A stretch of 12,444 bases of DNA from an uncultured Actinomycetes bacterium (lineage in GTDB: Bacteria; Actinomycetota; Acidimicrobiia; Acidimicrobiales; Microtrichaceae): assembly GCA_903953195.1 (NCBI GenBank), contig CAJBIS010000170.1:1-12444 (forward strand), in the 5' to 3' direction. A program made the position numbers and the translations under genes. A model generated the notes under the pieces. That model had not been told where the DNA came from, searched no databases, and was given only the letters and a program-made list of their open reading frames with translations. Every line of letters begins with the position of its first letter. The stretch's first letter is position 1. Positions 1 through 4,603 of this stretch are shown here, piece after piece.

Positions 1-1
1 C

Positions 2-916
2 TTCGCCTACGTGGAGCAGGCGTTGGCATCGGGGCTGGAGGTCGACGCATTCGCACCGCGGCTCAGCTTCTTCTTCAACGCCCACATCGACTTCTTCGAG
101 GAGATCGCCAAGTACCGCGCCGCCCGCCGGATCTGGGCCACGTGGATGCGCGACCGGTACGGCGCGCGGGATGAGCGGTCGCTCCGTCTGCGATTCCACA
201 CGCAGACGGCCGGCGTGTCGCTGACGGCGCAACAGCCCGAGGTCAACATCGTCCGCACCGCGATCGAGGCGCTCGCCGGCGTGCTCGGCGGCACCCAGAG
301 CCTGCACACCAACTCGATGGACGAGACGCTCGCACTCCCGACGGAGCGGGCCGCTCGGATCGCACTGCGGACCCAGCAGGTGATCGCCCACGAGAGTCGG
401 GTCGCGAACGTGGCCGACCCGCTCGGCGGCTCGTGGTTCGTCGAGTCCCTCACCGACACCGTCGAGGCCGAGGCACTGTCGCTCCTCGAGCAGATCGACG
501 CCTTCGGCGACGGCTCCATGCTCGAGGGGGCGATCCGAGGCGTCGAGGAGGGCTGGTACCAGTCGCACATCGCGGACGCCGCCTACGACCTGGAGCGTCG
601 AATCAACGACGACCGTTACGTGGTGGTGGGCGTCAACCGACACCTCGAGGGCAACGACGAGGCCCCGCCCGAGACGCTCTACATCGATCCGGCGGTCGAG
701 GACCTGCAGCGGAAGCGGCTGGCGACGGTGCGGGCCGCCCGGGACGGCGCCGCCGTCGACGCTGCGCTCGAGGCCGTGCGCGCCGCGGCCGCTGATCCCA
801 ACGTCAACATCATGGTCTCGCTCATCGACGCGGTGCGCGCCGAGGCGACGCTCGGCGAACTCGTCCGCTCGCTCGGCGACGTCTTCGGCTGGTGGGACGA
901 GGCCCCGGCGCTGTGA
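2..916 (+). CDS. Acyl-CoA mutase large (alpha) subunit, methylmalonyl-CoA mutase type, C-terminal part
   Basis: This reading frame is open from the window edge, so the 5' end is missing; 304 codons and a TGA stop are visible out of a usual total near 550. It belongs to the coenzyme-B12-dependent methylmalonyl-CoA mutase superfamily, which rearranges the carbon skeleton of acyl-CoA esters by a radical mechanism. Recognisable family blocks are LSFFFNAHIDFFEEIAKYRA, HTQTAGVSLTAQQPEVNI, LGGTQSLHTNSMDETLALPT and DPLGGSWFVE, which form part of the TIM barrel around the CoA ester. The protein ends without a B12-binding domain; that domain is the next gene, 7 bases downstream, so this is a split mutase like archaeal methylmalonyl-CoA mutase or 2-hydroxyisobutyryl-CoA mutase. 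The residues that separate these substrates lie mostly in the missing N-terminal part, so the substrate cannot be fixed here. Confidence 0.93.
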   Translation, partial: FAYVEQALASGLEVDAFAPRLSFFFNAHIDFFEEIAKYRAARRIWATWMRDRYGARDERSLRLRFHTQTAGVSLTAQQPEVNIVRTAIEALAGVLGGTQSLHTNSMDETLALPTERAARIALRTQQVIAHESRVANVADPLGGSWFVESLTDTVEAEALSLLEQIDAFGDGSMLEGAIRGVEEGWYQSHIADAAYDLERRINDDRYVVVGVNRHLEGNDEAPPETLYIDPAVEDLQRKRLATVRAARDGAAVDAALEAVRAAAADPNVNIMVSLIDAVRAEATLGELVRSLGDVFGWWDEAPAL

Positions 917-923
917 GACCTCG

Positions 924-1325
924 ATGCTGACCCCACGCCCGCCGTCCGCCCGGATCCTGGTCGCCAAGCTCGGGCTCGACGGCCACGACCGTGGGGTGAA
1001 GGTCGTCGCCCGACTGTTGCGCGACGCCGGCTACGAGGTGATCTACACCGGCCTCCGGCAGACGCCCGAGACCGTCGTGGCCGCCGCTCGCGACGAGGAC
1101 GTGGACGTGGTGGGCCTGTCGATGCTGTCGGGTGCGCACCTGGCCCTCGCACCGCCCGTCGTGGCCGGTCTGCGCGATGCCGGGCTCGACATCCCGGTGA
1201 TCGTGGGCGGCATCGTCCCGGAACGGGATGTCTCGGTGCTCACCGAGGCGGGGGTGGCCGAGATCGTGGGCCCGGGAGCGACGGCCGATGATCTGGTCGC
1301 CGCCGTGGAGCGCGCGCTCAGCTGA
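924..1325 (+). CDS. Acyl-CoA mutase small subunit (cobalamin-binding domain protein)
   Basis: This 133-residue protein is the separate B12-binding subunit of the mutase encoded just upstream. It shows the complete base-off/His-on cobalamin signature: AKLGLDGHDRG, with His21 as the expected axial cobalt ligand, then GLSMLSGAH (residues 64-72, the SxL element), then VGGIVP (94-99, the GG element). The length fits stand-alone small subunits of archaeal methylmalonyl-CoA mutase or HcmB. ATG at 924 lies 7 bases after the large-subunit stop, so the two are almost certainly cotranscribed and translated together. The last 8 bases overlap the convergent glycosyltransferase gene: both reading frames end inside the palindrome TCAGCTGA, and each protein ends Leu-Ser. 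Function as a B12-binding subunit is secure; whether the holoenzyme acts on methylmalonyl-, isobutyryl- or 2-hydroxyisobutyryl-CoA is open. Confidence 0.93.
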   Translation: MLTPRPPSARILVAKLGLDGHDRGVKVVARLLRDAGYEVIYTGLRQTPETVVAAARDEDVDVVGLSMLSGAHLALAPPVVAGLRDAGLDIPVIVGGIVPERDVSVLTEAGVAEIVGPGATADDLVAAVERALS

Positions 1326-2511
1326 GGCGGCGGCGCCACAGATACGTGGTGTTCAGGTACCAGTTCACGATCAGGGCGATCAGGGCGCCGATCAGGTTGT
1401 GCAGCGTGCGGGCACCGGAGTCGCCGAGCACCGAGAGCAGCAACCCGATGTTCTGCAGGTACGTGAACACGCCGACGTGCACGAGCGTTCCGATGATCGA
1501 CATCCCGACGAACACGACGAACGCGGGTGCGAGTTTCCAGCCCGTGTAGCGCTGCTCCCAGAACGTGAACTCGTTGTTCAACGCGAACACCACAAGGATC
1601 GACACGGCGACGCTGAGCACGAACGAGCCGTAGATCGGGTCGATCGCCTCGTTCAGGCCCGTGGTGAACTGCGGGACCCCCGCGGCCTCGGCGATGGCGA
1701 AGACGACCGAGTTCACGGCGAGTCCCACGACGCCCACCAGCACGTAGAGCAGGAAGGCCGGGTCGACCTGACGGCCGAGTCGGAGTTCGGCGACGGCGAG
1801 CAGGTAGGACCGGATGATCGAGCGGTTCAGTTTCGTCTCGCCGTGGATCCGGTTCCGGAACTCGAACGGCACCTCGACCACGTCGAGCGAGCGATCACGC
1901 CCGATGAACTCGAGGAGGATCTTGAAGCCGCGCGGGTTGATGCGGCCGGCGTCGCGCTCGTAGGTGGCTCTGGAGACCATGAAGTAGCCGCTCATCGGGT
2001 CCGTGACGTGCACCCGCAGGATGACCCGGGCGATGAAGGTGGCGACCCAGCTGACGAACCGTCGCGACGCCGACCAGTCGCCGTAGCCGCCCCCTTCGAC
2101 CGACCGCGAACCGACCGCGACGTCGGCGCCGTCGTCGCGCAGGCGCGCCACCATGTCGGGCAGGATCGACGGGTCGTGCTGCAGGTCGGCGTCGATGACC
2201 GCCAGGTACTGCCCGCGGGCCACCGACATGCCGTCGAGCACCGCTGCGGAGAGCCCGTGGTCGTGGAAGCGTCGCATGACGCGCACGTTCGGATCGGTCC
2301 GGGCCAGCTCCTCGGCCACCTCCCACGTGCCGTCGGGGCTGTCGTCGTCCGCCACGATGATCTCGTGGGGGATGTCGCCGAGCGCCCGGTTCAGGTCGGC
2401 GATCAGGAGCGGCACGTTGTCACGCTCGTTGAACGTCGGGGTGATGACCGAGACGACCGGTTCGGTCGCCGCCGGGGGGTGGTCGGACGGCGTGGTGTCG
2501 GAGGAGGTCAT
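1318..2511 (-). CDS. Polyprenyl-phosphate glycosyltransferase, GT2 catalytic domain fused to GtrA membrane domain
   Basis: This membrane protein (397 residues from ATG at 2511) joins a dolichol-phosphate-mannose-synthase-like GT2 domain (about residues 18-245) to a GtrA-type membrane domain (about 250-392). GT2 marks are SVITPTFNERDNVP at 21-34, VADDDSPDGTW at 53-63 for nucleotide binding, the metal-binding DADLQHDPS at 108-116, and FRNRIHGETKLN at 218-229, typical of DPM1-like enzymes. Four hydrophobic segments near 253-275, 293-311, 327-348 and 369-387 give the GtrA fold. The family moves a sugar from a nucleotide donor to a polyprenyl-phosphate carrier at the cytoplasmic membrane, supplying lipid-linked sugar for envelope glycans; the sugar here is unknown. 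I chose ATG 2511 because a TACGAT -10-like element lies 11 bases upstream; an in-frame GTG at 2566-2568 would add 19 basic residues. The gene converges on the mutase small subunit. Confidence 0.9.
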   Translation of the reverse strand: MTSSDTTPSDHPPAATEPVVSVITPTFNERDNVPLLIADLNRALGDIPHEIIVADDDSPDGTWEVAEELARTDPNVRVMRRFHDHGLSAAVLDGMSVARGQYLAVIDADLQHDPSILPDMVARLRDDGADVAVGSRSVEGGGYGDWSASRRFVSWVATFIARVILRVHVTDPMSGYFMVSRATYERDAGRINPRGFKILLEFIGRDRSLDVVEVPFEFRNRIHGETKLNRSIIRSYLLAVAELRLGRQVDPAFLLYVLVGVVGLAVNSVVFAIAEAAGVPQFTTGLNEAIDPIYGSFVLSVAVSILVVFALNNEFTFWEQRYTGWKLAPAFVVFVGMSIIGTLVHVGVFTYLQNIGLLLSVLGDSGARTLHNLIGALIALIVNWYLNTTYLWRRRLS

Positions 2512-2522
2512 CGCAGAGGTCG

Positions 2523-2528
2523 ATCGTA
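2523..2528 (-). promoter_or_regulatory. Candidate -10 element of the GT2-GtrA gene
   Basis: On the minus strand TACGAT (TANNNT) lies 11 bases before ATG 2511. That would start the transcript only a few bases ahead of the codon. No clear Shine-Dalgarno or -35 element is seen. It is weaker than the other promoter candidates in this window because the spacing is longer. Confidence 0.35.
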
Positions 2529-2569
2529 ACTGCGGGCGACGTGCCGGTCGCGGAACGCCGATGCGCACC

Positions 2570-2575
2570 TAGGGT
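2570..2575 (+). promoter_or_regulatory. Leaderless -10 element of the SRAP gene
   Basis: TAGGGT, an actinobacterial TANNNT -10 hexamer, is followed by 6 bases and then the GTG start at 2582. This is the geometry of a leaderless transcript beginning at the start codon. No Shine-Dalgarno sequence stands before the GTG, and no clear -35 element is visible. Confidence 0.6.
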
Positions 2576-2581
2576 GGGGGC

Positions 2582-3331
2582 GTGTGCGGCCGTTTCGTCT
2601 CGACGACGCCGCCGGCACAGCTGGCGGCCTACTTCGACGTCGACCGCGTGACCGGGGCTGCCGAGGCGCACCGCCCGAACACCAACACGGCGCCGACGTC
2701 GGACGTGCTGGTCGTGGTCGAGGAGGGGGAGGTCCGGCGGCTCGACGCGTTCCACTGGGGTCTGGTGCCGTCGTGGGCCAAGGAGCAGTCGATCGGCAAC
2801 CGAATGATCAACGCCCGGTCCGAGACCGCCGCCGAGAAGCCGTCGTTCCGGCGTGCCTTCACCCGGCGGCGGTGCATCGTCCCGGTCGACGGCTTCTACG
2901 AGTGGGCCAAGGTGCCAGGACAGAAGCTGAAGCAGCCGTACTTCATCCACCGCCCCGACGACGAGCCCTACGCGCTCGCCGGGCTCTGGGAACAGTGGAC
3001 ACCGCCGGAACCCGATGGGGTCGATGACCCTGACGGCGGCGAGGGGAGCGAGCCTCTCCGGTCGGTGACCATCCTCACCACCGGCGCCAACCACGTCATG
3101 TCGGCGGTGCACGACCGGATGCCGGTGGTCGTCCCGCCATCCGGTTGGGACGCCTGGTTGTCGCCGGAGATGCAGGACCGTGACGCCGTGACGACGTTCC
3201 TGGTGGCCGCGCCCGATGCGCTGTTCCGACTGCGCCCCGTGTCGACCGAGGTCAACAACGTGCGGCATCACGGTGAGCACCTGCTCGATGCCGTGGTACC
3301 GATCGCGGGCGCACCCGCCGGCTCTGACTGA
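2582..3331 (+). CDS. SRAP-domain abasic-site processing protein (YedK/HMCES family)
   Basis: This 249-residue protein is a full-length SRAP protein. The family covalently captures abasic sites in single-stranded DNA through an N-terminal cysteine, forming a thiazolidine crosslink that protects the lesion. The catalytic Cys is at position 2 (MCGRF) and is exposed once the initiator Met is removed, which fixes the GTG at 2582 as the start. Other family residues are Asn35 in NTNTAPTS, the block MINARSETAAEKPSFR (75-90), Glu107 in VDGFYEWAK, and His177 in AVHDRMPVV. A short acidic, Gly/Pro-rich insert (about 141-158, between LWEQWTPPEP and SVTILTT) replaces a usually tighter loop. Its only head-to-head neighbour is the glycosyltransferase and it converges with the HIT gene, so it is probably monocistronic, driven by the leaderless promoter just upstream. 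Family assignment is strong; the physiological role is inferred from homologues. Confidence 0.95.
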   Translation: MCGRFVSTTPPAQLAAYFDVDRVTGAAEAHRPNTNTAPTSDVLVVVEEGEVRRLDAFHWGLVPSWAKEQSIGNRMINARSETAAEKPSFRRAFTRRRCIVPVDGFYEWAKVPGQKLKQPYFIHRPDDEPYALAGLWEQWTPPEPDGVDDPDGGEGSEPLRSVTILTTGANHVMSAVHDRMPVVVPPSGWDAWLSPEMQDRDAVTTFLVAAPDALFRLRPVSTEVNNVRHHGEHLLDAVVPIAGAPAGSD

Positions 3332-3364
3332 CCCGACCCTCCGCTCCGGCGGGCGTCAGCCGGC
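3317..3364. terminator. Candidate bidirectional terminator between SRAP and HIT genes
   Basis: The left arm at 3317-3328 (GCCGGCT, two unpaired bases, GAC) pairs completely with GTCAGCCGGC at 3355-3364: ten Watson-Crick pairs with a 2-base bulge. A small inner hairpin CCGC-TCCG-GCGG sits at 3341-3352. The structure spans both convergent stop codons (3329-3331 plus strand, 3356-3358 minus strand). There is no T-tract, which is common for hairpin terminators in GC-rich actinobacteria. Confidence 0.45.
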
Positions 3365-3793
3365 GACGTGGGCGTCGTGTCCGTCGGCTCGCAGCGCACT
3401 CCGGATGCGATCTGCCGCGGCATCGAGCGCCTCGGGAGTGGCGTGGGCGTCGGCCCGGGCGAACGACAGGTCGGCCTCGTCGTCGATCGGGATGAGGTGG
3501 ACGTGGCAGTGCGGGACCTCGAGCCCGGCGATGATCACACCCACTCGCCGTTGATCGAACGCTGCGAGCAGCGCCCGGCCGATGACCGCCTCCACCTCGG
3601 CCATGCGGGCCCAGGTGGATGGAGCGACGTCGGTCCACAGGTCGACCTCGGCGACGGGGACCACGAGCACGTGGCCGGGGTTGATGGGGGCGATCGTCAG
3701 GAAGGCGACGACGTCGTCGTCGCGCCAGACGAACCGGCCGGGAAGTTCGCCGGCGATGATGCGACTGAAGACCGAGGGTGCGTTGTCACTCAT
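3356..3793 (-). CDS. HIT family (histidine triad) nucleotide hydrolase/transferase
   Basis: This 145-residue protein carries the histidine triad PHCHVHLIP (His95, His97, His99), which forms the active site that attacks the alpha-phosphate of nucleotide conjugates. Upstream blocks also fit the family: FSRIIAGELPGRFVWRDDDV (9-28) and the nucleotide-binding INPGHVLVVP (37-46). The short C-terminal extension after the triad (DEADLSFARADAHATPEALD) looks like that of Hint/HIT proteins acting on AMP-amino or dinucleoside polyphosphate substrates. The exact substrate cannot be read from sequence. I used ATG 3793; an in-frame GTG at 3797-3799 two codons earlier is equally possible, and neither has a clear Shine-Dalgarno. 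It runs divergently from the phosphatidyltransferase gene with 47 bases between, and converges with SRAP. M. tuberculosis also has a HIT gene (Rv2613c) beside phospholipid genes, but that is a different locus. Confidence 0.88.
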   Translation of the reverse strand: MSDNAPSVFSRIIAGELPGRFVWRDDDVVAFLTIAPINPGHVLVVPVAEVDLWTDVAPSTWARMAEVEAVIGRALLAAFDQRRVGVIIAGLEVPHCHVHLIPIDDEADLSFARADAHATPEALDAAADRIRSALRADGHDAHVAG

Positions 3794-3828
3794 TCCCACA
3801 GCTTCGCAGACGCCGCGTGGCCGGGGCG

Positions 3829-3834
3829 TAGAGT
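3829..3834 (+). promoter_or_regulatory. Leaderless -10 element of the phosphatidyltransferase gene
   Basis: TAGAGT is followed by 6 bases and then ATG 3841, the geometry of a leaderless transcript. It lies in the 47-base gap shared with the divergent HIT gene. There is no Shine-Dalgarno sequence. Confidence 0.6.
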
Positions 3835-3840
3835 GGCGCC

Positions 3841-4512
3841 ATGTCCGAGGCCAGCGATCCCGACGTCGCCGGCACGGCGGGATCGGGCGGATCGGGCGCC
3901 CCGGACGGTGGTGCCGACGTCGAGCTGGTGGACGCCGGTCTCTGGACGGTGCCCAACCTGATCACGCTGGTGCGACTCCTGTGCATCCCGCTGTTCCTGT
4001 GGTTGCTGTTCGTGCAGGAGGCCCAGGCCGTCGCCGCGGTGCTGCTGGCGTTGCTGGGGGCCACCGACTGGGTCGATGGCTACGTGGCCCGGCGCTTCGG
4101 CCAGGTGTCGACCGTCGGGAAGATGTTCGACCCGACGGTGGACCGTCTGCTGCTCATCGTCGGGGTCGGCTCCATCATCATCGTCGGGGCCGTTCCCCTC
4201 TGGCTGGGACTCATCGTGGTGGTCCGCGAGATCGTGCTGTCGATCTGGGTCGTGGCGCTGCTGGCGCTGGGCGGCGCCCGCATGGACGTCACCATGGCAG
4301 GCAAGACCGGGACGTTCCTGATGATGGCGGCGTTCCCGGCGTTCCTCATGGCCTCGGACGAGCGCCTCGCCGAGGGCGTCCGCAACGTCCTGGAGCTCAT
4401 CGCGTGGGGCTGCGCGCTGCCCGGGTTGGTGTTCAGCATGATCGCGTTCGTCGGGTACTTCCCGATGGGGCTCGAGTCGCTGCGCCGCGGCCGTGCCGAG
4501 GCCGCGTCCTGA
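3841..4512 (+). CDS. CDP-alcohol phosphatidyltransferase (cardiolipin synthase or PGP synthase type)
   Basis: This 223-residue integral membrane enzyme joins a CDP-linked lipid to an alcohol acceptor. It has the full catalytic signature DWVDGYVARRF ... G ... D ... D: Asp76, Asp79, Gly80, Ala83-Arg84, Gly93, Asp97 and Asp101, with exact family spacing; the aspartates hold the two metals. Hydrophobic segments lie near 37-58, 62-76, 103-122, 123-143, 155-168 and 185-205. The first 34 residues are a Gly/Ala/Asp-rich disordered tail ahead of the usual start LWTVPNLITLVR. Placement directly before the sugar-nucleotide fusion gene mirrors Streptomyces SCO1389-SCO1388, where SCO1389 is a eukaryotic-type cardiolipin synthase; mycobacteria have pgsA2 near gcvH. 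Cardiolipin synthase is therefore my first guess and phosphatidylglycerophosphate synthase the second. The leaderless promoter supports ATG 3841. Confidence 0.92.
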   Translation: MSEASDPDVAGTAGSGGSGAPDGGADVELVDAGLWTVPNLITLVRLLCIPLFLWLLFVQEAQAVAAVLLALLGATDWVDGYVARRFGQVSTVGKMFDPTVDRLLLIVGVGSIIIVGAVPLWLGLIVVVREIVLSIWVVALLALGGARMDVTMAGKTGTFLMMAAFPAFLMASDERLAEGVRNVLELIAWGCALPGLVFSMIAFVGYFPMGLESLRRGRAEAAS

Positions 4513-4555
4513 CGAACGGGCGGGTCCGGATCGCCGGAGCCGGCTCGGACGCCGG

Positions 4556-4561
4556 TAGCGT
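4556..4561 (+). promoter_or_regulatory. -10 element of the nucleotidyltransferase fusion gene
   Basis: TAGCGT matches the hexamer used before other genes here. It stands 42 bases ahead of GTG 4604, so this transcript would carry a leader of about 36 bases, starting near 4567-4568. No -35 element is recognised. Confidence 0.5.
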
Positions 4562-4566
4562 GATGG

Positions 4567-4591
4567 GTGCTCCGCACCCCGCACGGAGCAC
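4567..4591 (+). promoter_or_regulatory. Hairpin filling the 5' leader of the fusion gene
   Basis: GTGCTCCG (4567-4574) and CGGAGCAC (4584-4591) form a perfect 8-bp stem with a 9-base loop. The stem begins about where transcription should start and ends one base before the Shine-Dalgarno AGGAGG (4592-4597), which is 6 bases before GTG 4604. It could stabilise the 5' end of the mRNA or affect ribosome access. It is too short to be a known riboswitch. Confidence 0.55.
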
Positions 4592-4603
4592 AGGAGGCAC
4601 GAC

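Noticed and set aside
1228..2529. Plus-strand open frame of 433 codons opposite the glycosyltransferase
   Set aside because: It has biased composition without motifs, while the opposite strand has clear GT2 and GtrA signatures.
2512..2568. Longer N-terminus of the glycosyltransferase from GTG 2568
   Set aside because: It would add 19 mostly basic residues with no family match, and would place the start 13 bases from the divergent SRAP start, leaving no room for its own promoter; kept only as an alternative.
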